This document shows positions 33,858 to 44,737 of a DNA stretch of 64,000 nt, one piece after another. The position numbers and the translations under genes are program-made. Below the pieces are notes generated by a model. The model was not told the DNA's origin, made no database searches, and saw nothing but the letters and a program-made list of their open reading frames with translations. The stretch's first letter is position 1; each line of letters opens with the position of its first letter. The stretch lies in NCBI GenBank assembly GCA_029990175.1, contig JARKIP010000065.1:248001-312000 (forward strand), read 5' to 3'. Source of the DNA: Petunia secreta. Taxonomy: Eukaryota > Streptophyta > Magnoliopsida > Solanales > Solanaceae.

Positions 33858-34920
33858 CTTGGTTAAATGCTGGAATACTGACAAAAGCTATTCCAACTCG
33901 ATTCTGAATAATACTTGGAGTAGCAGGCCTAGTTATTTGCTTCAAAGAAGCTATATTAACTGGCTTATCATGCTTATGTTTATTTTTTGGATCACCAGCT
34001 ATGGTATTTTCTCGATTTTCTTCATCAACCCCTTCATTGAAATATTTTTCCGCACTAATGCTCACATTTCTACTTGAATCAAGTTTGAGTACAAAGGTTT
34101 CTTCAGTACCATTTAAGTATGAAGAAAATGATGCGTCTTGAAAATTGCTTACACTTGTTGTATTTAAGTTCTTTGGGATGTTGGCTTCTAGTACTGAAGT
34201 CACTTTAACCATAGCCGTAGAGACTAAATTTTTGTATATGAGTGGAAGTCTGTTTAAGGTAAGGAAAACAAAAATGCAAAGGGAAGCTGACTAAAAGAGA
34301 AGTTTGTGATTTAAGGATTTGAGAGAAATCAATCTATACCCTTTTTATTTTCTTCCCCTATTCAATTGTCATTAGAGTTCTCATCATCAGATTGTGATTA
34401 TCCTTTGACACTAGTTATGCCTTTTAGTATAATATGTTGTCATATTGTTATGTTCTACAAAAAGTGGGAGATGGTGATACAGATACAAAAATTTACATAA
34501 CCTTGAAGTAGAGTCCGAATTGAAATCGTTTTCTACCCTTAAATTTCTTGTGAGCCCCTCTGCTAAGGAAAATCGACTTGTAACTGTGAGTTGTTCATCA
34601 AAGGGACCGGTAACTTGATTAATCTGGTCTTTGGTAAGTTTTTTCAAATTGACTATTTACAATATAAGAATAAACCAGCAGAGTTTGGACAGAATTCCCA
34701 AACCTGCAAGCATTACTACCAGCTCGATCATCTGGCCTATGACATGATTCAGTTACATACTATGCAGACGTGCATCTAGCTAAGCTTAATAGTTTACCTT
34801 TTCAGCGTCTGCTCTAACTTCTTCTTCACACTTCCTCTGTAGTGGACTTCTTGGACAATCATCCTGAAGAACTTCTCGGACAATAAGCTTGACTGGTAAT
34901 TCTGCATTCCTTATCTTCTA
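33858..34920 (-). pseudogene. Possible broken host gene, exon-like fragments
   Basis: Three minus-strand stretches look exon-like. At about 34912-34830 a peptide including KLIVREVLQDDCPRSPL and KCEEEVRADAEK ends at a GT-containing junction. At about 34650-34500 a second reads KLTKDQINQVTGPFDEQL and then FSLAEGLTRNLRVEND. At 34212-33858 a frame starting MVKVTSVLEANIPK runs straight into the LTR terminus of element A. I do not recognise the family. The pieces may be exons of one gene truncated by the element, or chance frames; order and splice sites are inferred. Confidence 0.3.
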
Positions 34921-35420
34921 CTGAAAAATTCGTTAAATTTCTTGTCTAATTAATCTTTGATGTCTCTGTTTCTTTATTTTAAAGAAAAATAAAATATCAA
35001 AGATGCAGAGTCTATTAAATTAGCTATTATGCTTATATTATAGAGCGCTATCCAATTTCATGTAACAATGATTAATTCTTATCATTTTCTTTTTATTCTA
35101 TCATTGCAGGTTTTACTATAAATCAAAACTAGTTATCAGACTTGGTACAATGGACTTTACCTTGATCAAGAGCCGAATAAATATTTTTAGGCTATTCAAG
35201 TTTATAACACTAGTGATCAGACTTAACATGAACTAGTTGCTGGATGAAAGCTATTTTCATATTCTTTTACAGTGTTGAAACTCAAAATATTGATGAGTTG
35301 TCTTTGTTTGGTGGGATTCTATGAAATATTGTGCATTTCGGCTTGAACATTAGTATGTTTTATATGAGATGTTAGTATGTTTGAATGAATATGAATTAGT
35401 ATGCTTTGGTAATTATTTTT
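34921..35420. other. A/T-rich sequence, no feature seen
   Basis: No frame, RNA gene or terminal repeat could be supported between the exon-like fragments and the CACTA-type end. Confidence 0.5.
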
Positions 35421-35828
35421 AAGCCACAACCGCGAAAAGGTCCAATTTCATCGGCAATAATACTAAGAGAATAACTAATGTATTGACAGAGTTAACTCCC
35501 ATATTAATTGCTGCTAAAAGGTGTCACATTTATCGGCAATTAAATTTATTTTACCGGCAATAATAATTACCAATATATGATGAACCAAGCCAATATTTGA
35601 CTAGATTTAGTGGCAATTTAATTGGTTGGCAAATAAATGCCGCTATATCTAGGGTCTTTTAGCGGCAATAAGATGAGCCTTTATCAGCATTTCAATTAAT
35701 TGCTGGGAAAGCCTTTAGCGACAGCAACATTTCCAGCTAATATGTTATTGCTGGTAACTATTAGCGGCATTTGTTAATGCCGCTAAAGGCCATATCAATT
35801 GCCACTAAATGTACCTTTTGTTGTAGTG
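35420..35828 (-). mobile_element. CACTA-type transposon terminus with subterminal repeats
   Basis: The stretch ends at 35828 with the reverse complement of CACTACAACAAAAGGTACA, a CACTA terminus. Inward lie repeated short motifs in both orientations (TAGCGGCA, TGCCGCTA, CGGCAATAA, ATTGCCACTAAA), as expected of CACTA subterminal repeats. No transposase was found and no matching CACTA start occurs to the left as far as the LTR of element A, so this is a non-autonomous or one-ended remnant. Confidence 0.65.
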
Positions 35829-36377
35829 ATAGGCTAGAGACGTCAATTTTCACTTCAGTCGCTTTTTGCGAATAAAATATATCAAACGTTATTTTTCATG
35901 GCCGCTTGCAAGCGAGGATAATATTTCACCATAATTTGTAAATGAGAATAACATTACTGACATTTTTCCATGCATTGAATAAATATCTAATCAAATTAAA
36001 GATAGTAATATGTAACAAAAAATAAAATAAAAAGCGCTGAGAGAAAAGTCGCAGCTAGTGAAAACAAACACATAAACAAAGAGAGTATGAGAATAAAGTA
36101 CAAAGGAACAACTTATCATATTATAAAAAGTAAAATCTTCATAAAAGTAATATCTATGAATAGTGATAAATTTATTACTCCTATCTTTTACTTTTCAATG
36201 AATAGTGATAAATTGATCATCTACCCATCACTATTCTTCTTTTTAAATTACCCAACAACCACCATTAATGGCGAGAATTAGGGTGTCTTAAATAAATCCA
36301 AACATCTATCATAAATAGCATTAAATGTTTTTTACCTTTGTAAATACCCAAAATAAATGAGTTTGTGTAATAGGAAT
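35829..36377. other. A/T-rich intergenic sequence, no gene seen
   Basis: Short imperfect duplications (TATGAATAGTGATAAATT near 36153 and CAATGAATAGTGATAAATTG near 36197) but no coding or RNA feature. It ends with GGAAT, the left target duplication candidate of element D. Confidence 0.5.
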
Positions 36378-36822
36378 TGTGTGTATAATAATACGCCACC
36401 TATAGTTACGAGGATATGAATCTAGCTAGCGAAGACTAGACTTACTCTACAAGTTACCGAGTGTTGAGGATACACGCCTACTCCACAAGCCACGGCCCGT
36501 GACTTAAGGCATACATCACGTCGCCTTAGGGTTATAGTCTCCTAGTCAGGGTTAATTAGTATCACCGTCTTGAGTAAACAGGATCACAACCTATAGTTTT
36601 TGTATTTTACCATAATTAGGACTGGGTAAATCTATAACAATAAATACCACTCTCCCCTATTGTATTGACCATCAAGCGATTCTCCAACAATCCGGCTATT
36701 CTCAAGGAATACAATCTCGTTATATTCTGCTTTATTTATTTTTCCTTAGAATTTATTGTGTTGCTTGTGACCCTCCATAAATTTTATATGTTTAACCTAT
36801 TAAGTAATTTTAGGCATAAACA
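36378..36822 (+). repeat. 5' LTR of element D
   Basis: Aligned to 42680-43143 throughout. The 3' LTR has an extra block (CTCAATAGGCATGAGCCAAGG) that this copy lacks. An ACAATAAATACC stretch followed by CTCTCCCCTATTG is a weak TATA-like region; the other LTR reads ACTATAAATACC. Confidence 0.88.
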
Positions 36823-36824
36823 AT

Positions 36825-36842
36825 TTGGCGCCCACAGTGAGG
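36825..36842 (+). promoter_or_regulatory. Putative primer-binding site of element D
   Basis: TTGGCGCCCACAGTGAGG lies two bases after the LTR terminus. The TGGCGCC start suits a tRNA 3'-end complement and resembles Tat/Athila-type sites, but I cannot assign the tRNA. Confidence 0.6.
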
Positions 36843-36882
36843 CCTAGGCCGTTGTAGATTTTTACATAGGAAAAGCACGACC

Positions 36883-38110
36883 ATGTCAAACGGCAATGAT
36901 GATATCCCAAAGAAAACCACTAACACAGTCGACGACCCCGCAAAGGAACCTAGCAATCTCGACGAACAGCCGAAGGACACTCCTAAGGGTCCGATCCCTG
37001 TCAACAGTGACCGTGACGATGATCAATTGCGTGGAGGCAACAGTAAGCTTGAGGATATCCTAGCCAACTTTCTCAAAGCACATGAGAAGCAAACGACAAA
37101 ACCTGGACACCATCGCCGAAAATTTGGCCAAACGACTGGAAGCGATCTTTGCTGGTTCGTTTCCAAGGCCTGCATCCCCACGAGGATCTGAGCCCGTGAA
37201 TAATTCACCAGCTTTCGGTCCACAGCGACCAGCAATCAAGGTATCGAAGGAGCACCTGTCATCCAAGATATCCTCAAGGAGGTTAAAATAATCCATGATC
37301 GGGTTGGTAACGTGTCGGGTGCTCTACCCTTGGTTACTGCCATTGATGAGCAGAAGATCTTCAAGCACGCATACAAGGTGAGCGCTGCACCAGTCCGCGT
37401 ACCTAAGCACTTCCTCCTGCCGAATAACCTTAAGTATGATGGAACCACTGATCCAGATGAGCACGTCGCTGCCTACTATACGGCTGTCAAGAACAATGAG
37501 ATCACGGAAGAAAAAACTTAATCTGCTCTGGTAAAGTGGTTCTGGTCAACCCTGACCAAGGGGGCCTTTACATGGTACACCCAGCTACATGTTGGGTTAA
37601 TCGAATCTTTTACCCAGATATAAGACTTGTTCAAGAAGGCATACTCTGGTGCCCGAAATCAAGAAAAGAGAATGGAAGATATCTTCGAGATCTATGGAAA
37701 GACTATCTTTCTAGCACGATGAGGAACTATGGAAAGACTATCTTTCCAGATTCTAGAGGGAACACATGGAGCTACCTCGAGTGTCCAATAGCATTGTTGT
37801 AGTAGCCTACGGCAAGAGCTTGAACCCCCAAGATTCATTAGCCACGCGGGAGCTACAATGGGGTCTAACGAAATACTCAGTCACAACATGGAACACACTA
37901 TTCCAATGGTACAACAAAAAGCTCCATTTTGAGCAAAAACCATCCGAAGTATCCGACGACGATGCACGAAGGAAGTGAGCATTATATCCTACCCTAGAGG
38001 CGAATATTTGTTGAAGAAGGACAAAATCAAGAATGCAGTATCAGGCGGACCCCGCAAAACCCTCAGAGAAGCGAAGCGATACCCGAGGAATAGGCTTTCA
38101 TGACAAAAGT
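36883..38110 (+). pseudogene. gag: Decayed gag of element D
   Basis: Begins MSNGNDDIPKKTTNTVDD in good ATG context, then shifts frame near 37090. The recognisable Gag core appears at 37312-37521 (FLLPNNLKYDGTTDPDEHV, then AAYYTAVKNN), and further broken frames follow with KWFWSTLTKGAFTWYTQL and LIESFTQI. Several in-frame stops and at least one frameshift make it non-functional. The motif order matches Retrotrans_gag of the Tat lineage. Confidence 0.78.
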
Positions 38111-38453
38111 TCTGAGTCACGTAACTTCAAAGATTTTGGTCTGCGAGTAAGCGCAGTAGAGCTAGTCACGAATCATTTTGGTAAACTAGGCTCGTGAGTG
38201 CACTAGCCACCCACCATCAAGAGTGCTTTCGGGAAGAGTTCGTCGGACTAGTACTATTTTTATCGGAGTAATGGCTACGACACGGTTGACTGTAAAGCCC
38301 TCAAAAGATCATCGGACTACTGGAATTTTCATCGGAGATCACCCACCTATTGAAATAAGGACACCTCAATAATTTTCTCGCAGAAGGAGGGAAATGACTC
38401 AAGATTTCAGATCATAAGGACAAATGAAGCGTCAATACAATTTTTAGTGAATC

Positions 38454-39130
38454 GTGGCTCGATATGGAGAAGCTGATACTGTCATGGGTTACGAAGCCCA
38501 TGAAGAAGAAAAGAAGAAACTTCGTATAGACACGATCAAGGTCCACGGGAATGATGGAAGAGAACTCCGCCACTTGCATTATGACGCTCTGATTGCCCTC
38601 AGGATACTCGACATTCAATTTGAACGAGTTCTAGTAGATCTAGGGAGCGTCGTAAACATCATTCAGTGGGAGGTCATCCGCAAGATGGATCTTCATTGAA
38701 AAGTAATCTCGAGCTTGTACACAGTAACTAGCTTCAATAGCTCAAGCAAAAAGCCGGCTGGAGAAATAACTCTACCAATAATCACCCCAGGTGCATTAAA
38801 ACTAACATCCTTCCAAGTAGTGACCTGCGACCTCTCATACAATTTCATCTTGGGTAGGCCATAGATACATGGAACAAGGGCAGTATCCTCAACACTTCAT
38901 CAAGTCCTTAAGTACCCAACCCCGCTTGGAATAAACGAGATTCGAGGGAAGCAACATTCACTTGAAGAAGACGTGTATTTGCTACCACGCATACAATAAA
39001 GAAGGAAGAAGGAAGTCGACATAACAGCAAGGATAGAACTCGGACTTGGGTGGAACGATTGGGAGACTGGATATCGAGTTCGCTCAAAGGATCCATTCCT
39101 CAGTTAGCATTTCCAACACGAGCACCGACC
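38454..39130 (+). pseudogene. Protease and pre-RT remnant of element D
   Basis: The frame at 38454-38699 ends with RVLVDLGSVVNIIQWEV, which aligns with the usual VLVDSGSSADILF of Tat aspartic proteases; the catalytic Ser/Thr position is Leu. Beyond the stop come SSSKKPAGEITLPIITPGA, YNFILGRP and PTPLGINEIRGKQ, typical linker motifs before reverse transcriptase. A DPNLKAEV segment near 39130 is the last recognisable piece before the deletion. Confidence 0.68.
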
Positions 39131-39414
39131 CAAACCTAAAAGCAGAAGTAAATTCTATCCGAGTAGAAGTAGAACAGGCCATGCCAGAAGAACACAAGGC
39201 CAAAGTAGAGGTAACAAAGCTTAGAGATCGGATCACTGCGATGAGCCATCTGATCCGATCGGAGCGATGCTACCTTCTTTCTGAAGTATTGAATAAACAT
39301 GAAGATCCTGAATGGCCAAGGCTCTATAGCCAGATGCTAGGAGAACTAATGAAATACTTCATACGACCCCCGACATTAACCGAGCCCGCTTGAAGGGAAC
39401 GTCTCCTACTGTAT

Positions 39415-39740
39415 TTTGCGGTTTGAGCAGTGGCCGTGAGCGCAGTCCTTACACGAGAAGAAGGGGGAATGCAACTTCTCGTAAAATATGCTAGCATGGC
39501 CCTTTCGGGCGTAGAAACACACTACCAGCTTCTGGATCAGCTCGTGTTAGCAGTAGTTATGGCTGCCCGGAGGTTATGGTCATACTTTTAGAGTCACGCA
39601 ATCGTCGTGGCTTCGTCTTACCCAATACAGACCATTCGACACAGGTCTGAACTCTCGACGAGGCTAGCAAAATGGTCGTATAATTAGGGGAGTATGACAT
39701 TATTTATCAGCCGCATATGACCGTTAAATCATAAGTCCTC
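39415..39740 (+). pseudogene. RNase H (first) remnant of element D
   Basis: Reads AVSAVLTREEGGMQLLVKYA, then VETHYQLLDQLVLAVVMAA and RHRSELSTRLAKW, the C-terminal half of the Gypsy RT/RNase H module. The reverse transcriptase polymerase motifs (including the FVDD-type box) are absent upstream, so the junction near 39150-39410 marks an internal deletion or replacement. Confidence 0.75.
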
Positions 39741-39814
39741 GTAGAATTCAGTGTCGACATGATGCAAAAGGCCGAAGATGAGCTGAAATTAGTAGGGGAA
39801 TCACCCCTGGAGAA

Positions 39815-40260
39815 TGGGCAATTTACACAGACGGGGCATTAAATCTCGAAAGAGCCGGCATTAACCTGGCGATTAAGTCCCCATTTAGGAAGATCTTCCG
39901 TAGGGCCATCAGTTACCTGTTGATCACAACAATGAAGTATAGTATGAAGCCGTAATTCAAGCTCTTGAATTAGCCTATATATTGGGGCCATGGAAGTCAG
40001 TCTCTACAGTGATTCCCAGTTGGTGGCTAATCAAGTGAATGGAGTGCTCATAGTCGAAGATGCTCGCATGCAGAAGTACTTAGCCGAAACAAAGGCATGT
40101 TTAAAATAATTTCACAAGTGGAAGTTTGCTCAAGTACCAAGAGAGGGAAATATGAAGTTCGATGTAATAGCCGGCCCAGCAGTAGCCGCGGATATGAATG
40201 TGGACAATCGAGAGGTAATGATCGAATTAACTTACTTGGACCTGCAGTGCCTTGAAGTTA
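39815..40260 (+). pseudogene. Second, archaeal-type RNase H remnant of element D
   Basis: WAIYTDGALNLERAG opens a second RNase H with the YTDGA catalytic motif, followed by EAVIQALELAYILG and YSDSQLVANQVNG after a frameshift, then PREGNMKFDVIA. A duplicated RNase H after RT/RNase H is a hallmark of the Tat lineage. Internal stops are present. Confidence 0.78.
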
Positions 40261-40334
40261 ACACCACAGGACTTGTCTAGATTGGCATCACGTGTTGATC
40301 GAGTACTTAGATAAGGGAACACTCAGTAAAGGCA

Positions 40335-40615
40335 AGAAGGAAGAAGTGGCATGTCAATGTCTGATCAACTGAGAGTTGTACTGTCGGATGATCAGCAGCC
40401 CACAAGCCAAGTGCCTGGGCCCGACGCAAGCCAATTATGGTCCTTTAGAGAATATCTCAGAGCACAAGGAGGTCAACACAGCCAAGCTAGCCCCGAACTT
40501 GGATGGTCATACAATATCCGAGGCATCACTGGAAAAGGTGTGTACACCCTTGAAGACATGGAAGGAATAGCCATTCCAAATAATTGGAACATCACTTGAC
40601 TTAAGAAGTACTATT
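40335..40615 (+). pseudogene. Integrase remnant of element D: ends joined, core deleted
   Basis: The first half reads LYCRMISSPQAKCLGPTQ, matching the segment before the integrase zinc-binding domain. About 40 codons later the frame is already at the integrase tail (GITGKGVYTLEDMEGIAI, then PNNWNIT). The whole catalytic core is missing, so a deletion joined the beginning and end of integrase. Confidence 0.75.
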
Positions 40616-42679
40616 CTTGAAAGGCCAGTAGGCCTTCACACTGAAGACGTGTATTCTCTTTCTTTCTCTTCTTATTTTTCAAATGGTATCTTGCTCGTAA
40701 CAGTATTATTTAAGTTTATTATAACTTTTATTTGGCCCGCACGCCTCTATTTTCATTCAATAAGACTGCTATTCCATTTTAGCCAGTTTTATATTAAGAT
40801 CCATCAAACTATTCATAGCCCTCAGTCATATTCGAGTTGAAGTAAAACGCTCACTCCTCATTGCAAGTTAAAATAACCTGCTTGCTCAAGCTAGATCACT
40901 TCAACTTAACCAACCATGCATTATCGAACGTTGAAATTATCAGTTCAACATTCTTACTAACATATTGGTGGCGATGCCCGCCTACATAGCGCCGTTTAAG
41001 ACTTAAGCACTTGAGTGGAAAAGCACAACCATTCTAGATTGAATGCAAAAATACCCCGTTAATCGCAACGGGCTAAAGACGTCCCCTTGTGGGTGGGGGC
41101 CATGCCCTATTTAAAAGACGTCTATCACTAACGCAACTTAAGCCATCACCCACTGATGCAAAATAAAAATTTTGTCCTATAAGTGCACAAATGTCTTCAA
41201 ACAGACAAACGCCTATAAAGGTATAAAAATGCTTCTTGACTATATTATAAGTAAACATGCAAGTACGCACAAGAAAACACATATGGATGAACATTCATTT
41301 TCAATAATATCAAAAGCTTGTAGGCTACAGTATACAATTGAACTCTTTTTTAGTATAATGCTGCTTATAACAGATATTCCTAAGAAACTAAAAGGTCATG
41401 GGGACTATGACTGAAAAAGGTCTTCTGGATTTCGCACAGACGAAGTATTTCGTCAAGAATTGAAAATCCTACCCAGGAGATATGTCGGCCCGAGCATTCC
41501 TCAACATATGATTGTTGACACTTCCAAACCCGTATATAAGGCTATTACAACACTTTTCCCTAAAGAAAGGACATCGGAAGCGTCTGAATACGGACCAACC
41601 CCCCTCCCGTGATGAAGGAACTTTAAGAAATCTAGAGTTACGAATGTTCGTCGACTAGTAGAGGTTAAAGCAGATCTTCAATCAAAATTGGGAGCTTATT
41701 GACGATAAGACGGTTGAAACTTGGAGCCCGCACAAAAGGGGGAATTTTCTCCTAGGGCAGCCCACAACCAGCGGCTGGAGAGAGGTCGTAAGAACAATTC
41801 ATTCGAGCAACTGAAAGAGAGGATAACCTCGAGCCAGATATGGGGCTTGGTGACTCCATAACTTGCTGATGGTGTAAGGCTGAATCCTCTTGTCGGCTAA
41901 GGAGAAGAGCCAAGCAGTGGATTATTAACCCAATACCATCAGAGAAGCTACAAGAATGTTGGAAGCATCCTGGAAGAGAAGCCTCGTGACAGCTGAAAGG
42001 ACTAAGTGGCCTGGCCCCGCATGACAAGAGGAATATCACAGCAACCCCTGCGTTAGAAAATAAGCTCACTGTAATCAGTTCACATGCCATGAAGAAGAAA
42101 TTTCGAAGAATATCATTAGGATTCCGATCAAGTTTCATGACTCGGGGACTCTGCCTATCTCAACATGGACGGAAGGGCGGGAAAGACGACAATGGATGCC
42201 TCTTTGCTTTCAGTTTTCTCATACACCACCCACTCTGAATGAAGGAGATGTTATGAGAATATGGAACTAGGATCAAAGATAAAAATTTTTAGAAGTTGAA
42301 GTTGGTTTTACTTCTAGCAAATAGAAGTTTTTGAAAGGGGTGAAATGTCTTTGAGAAAGTTTGTGAATAGCATATGCTGATAGAGCCCCTTTTATAGGCG
42401 TAAAAGATATAGAATGAGACTGAAATGATCAAAAGTAATTATGGCATGGGATATGAAACGATTCGGCGCAGTAAAAGATAGTTATGGAAAGGTGCAAGGA
42501 ATCACGAAAGCCAATCAAGGGAAGACGTGTGGAACTTGGGAAGACACCAAGCATTTATTTCGATCAAGGCGATTGTGAGTTCCAAGGAGTCAGTGAGATA
42601 TCCTTTCACACATCTCTTCTGTATGCCTCTTTCATTTCTTGACTGCTTACGTCATCACTCAGCAAGTAGAGGCTGGCTA
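40616..42679 (+). other. 3' non-coding region of element D
   Basis: No coding motif was recognised. It contains a perfect small hairpin near 41047-41065 (CCCGTT, loop AATCGC, AACGGG) next to a G-run (GTGGGTGGGGGCC). A minus-strand frame at 41752-42138 has no recognisable family. No clean polypurine tract precedes the LTR at 42680. Confidence 0.5.
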
Positions 42680-43143
42680 TGTGGGTAAAAGTACGTCACC
42701 TATAGTTTCAGAGATACGAGTCCAACTGGCGAAGACTAGACTTACTCTACAAGTCACCGGGCGTTGACGCTACGCGCCTACTCCACAAGCCACAACCGCT
42801 CAATAGGCATGAGCCAAGGGACGTAAGGCATAGATCCCGTCGCCTTAGGGTTACAGTCTCTTAAATAGAGTTAATTAGTATCACCGTCTTGAGTAAATAA
42901 GCCCACGGCCTATAGTCTTTGTATTTGACCATAATTAGGACTAGGGAAAATCTATAACTATAAATACCCCCTCTCCCCTATTGTATCAATCATCAAGCGA
43001 TTTTTCAAGAATCCGATTATTCTCAAGGAATACAATCTCTTTATTTTCTGCTTTATTTACTTTTCCTTAGTATTTACTGTATTGCTTGTGACCCTCTATA
43101 AATTTTATCTGTTTAACCAATTAAGAATTTTTTGGCATAAACA
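42680..43143 (+). repeat. 3' LTR of element D
   Basis: Partner of 36378-36822, ending GGCATAAACA and followed by GAAAT. It is 19 bp longer because of an internal extra block. Confidence 0.88.
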
Positions 43144-43336
43144 GAAATTATCTCTTGAAAACTAGCCTCAATACTCACATTTGGTGTTACAAAGATTTGA
43201 ACTTAAGTACATGAATTCACAAGCTAGAATAATGTTATATCCGTTGTTTGACATTTGAAACAATCCACACACTATTTAAACTTACATTGGTATGTGAAAG
43301 CTCTAGGTCTTCTTTGCCAGAGTGCTCCAAGAGAAA
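43144..43336. other. Short host spacer between elements D and the hAT-like element
   Basis: 193 bp of A/T-rich sequence; nothing recognised. Confidence 0.5.
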
Positions 43337-43344
43337 GCCACAAT

Positions 43345-44737
43345 TAGGGGTGTCAACGGTTCGGTTCGGTCCGGTCGAATATTTTTAATATTTTGTACTA
43401 TACTTATTTTCAGTTATTCTAGTAGGTATAACTAAAATTTCAATTTTTGAAACCAATAATATCAGTTTATCTTCAGTCAGTACGTTTCAGTTAATTTTAA
43501 ATTTTTTTCTAAAAATATTATCTAAAATTATAGTACAAACAAAAATGTGTTTTTGATATACAAGACAATAATACTAAAAAATAAGTATCATTTTTATTGC
43601 AAAACTCATATAGTTCTAATGACTAACCAATTTATAAATTTTCTTTACTTAAGCGAAAGATTTTAGGACAACAATAATATTATATTTGGTCGAACATTTG
43701 GCGATGGCAACCTAAATTAATTCATCAGTAATATGAGGTGGTAAAGAACTTTAAAATATCAAATCTCGAAGCAACAAAATTAGAGAGTGAGCAAGAATGG
43801 ATAAACAAAAAATTAGACAACCAATTGCATTATTTCGATTGTTATTTTCAAGTTTGTTTACTTTTTAAAAAAATGAAGATATTTGATTATCATATATATA
43901 GTTTTACACTAAATCAAAGTTCATATATAAATATATGTCGGCCCTGCACGGTATGGTTGGGTGCACCAGCATCTGTTGGCGTCGATTTTTTTTGTTTTGT
44001 TTATATAGGTGTATGTACCTTAGAAATCCAATATATAACTTACTCTACAACCATTGATACAAAGTCCCAACAGGTGCACTATTCAGCGAAGCCCCTGTGG
44101 TGTGCTCTTTCTGGACTTAAGTTCATTCCCAGCTCCAACATATTTTTCTTGAACTTTTTTGCTTCTCTATTTACTAGTTTTTTAGCACGTGCTTTGCACA
44201 TGTAACTCATACTGATTAGTATAAATATTTCAAAACGATATAAATAATGAGTTACAAGAAATTTTATAGAGGAAAAAACTATGCAAGCTAGGGATGATGA
44301 ATGGTGAGCCTATTTAACCATTTTTTCATCACAAAGCATAAACGTAGAACTTCGATTTAATAATTGGTTGCAATACAATAATGAGATTTCATATTTTAAT
44401 ATTTTCTCATGGTCGATCAAAATAATAATGTGAGATAAAGGAAACAACATATTTTATATGTAAATGCTTCTATCCAAAAGTAAAGCAAAACGTTCCTTAT
44501 TAACGTGAATTGACTAACAGAGTATAACTAAAAGTTAAGATTTTTTCAGTAAAGCTTAAAATAATGATACATATCACATAATATATGAATAAAATATTTG
44601 TTATTATTTGAGTACGCCTGCAAATAAATGAAAATAAGAAAACATGTACAACCAATTAGATTTTTCTGCGAAAGGCAACTAATAGGAAAGTAAGTTTACC
44701 TATATCTTGCAGATGGTGCTGATAAAATATATACGCC
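43345..44737. mobile_element. hAT-like non-coding transposon, left part (split by element E)
   Basis: Starts TAGGGGTGTCAACGG, followed by GGTTCGG repeats. The far end at 62017 is the inverted form (TTAACACCCCTA). The 8-bp flanks GCCACAAT (43337-43344) and ATTACAAT (62018-62025) agree at five of eight positions, the other three being transitions. No transposase frame is evident; the 155-codon frame at 43738 has no recognisable domain. Superfamily is assigned from terminus style and 8-bp duplication. Confidence 0.55.
44733..44737. repeat. Target-site duplication of element E (left copy, ACGCC)
   Basis: ACGCC precedes TGTAATCAC and recurs at 61119-61123 immediately after GTGACA. Confidence 0.92.

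Larger units (their letters stand above)
36378..43143 (+). mobile_element. Element D: decayed small-LTR Tat-lineage retrotransposon
   Basis: LTRs 36378-36822 (445 bp) and 42680-43143 (464 bp) start TGTG and end GGCATAAACA. The flanking five-base repeats are GGAAT and GAAAT, a one-base mismatch. Plus-strand coding remnants follow the Tat order: gag, protease, pre-RT linker, RNase H, second RNase H, integrase ends. Reverse transcriptase and integrase core are missing. Stops and shifts interrupt nearly every domain. About 2 kb of non-coding sequence precedes the 3' LTR. It is the only Tat element here with pol remains, but it cannot have supplied enzymes in its present form. Confidence 0.87.

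Noticed and set aside
43738..44205. 155-codon frame as a transposase of the hAT-like element
   Set aside because: No dimerisation or catalytic motif, A/T-rich low-complexity composition, and no conserved start.
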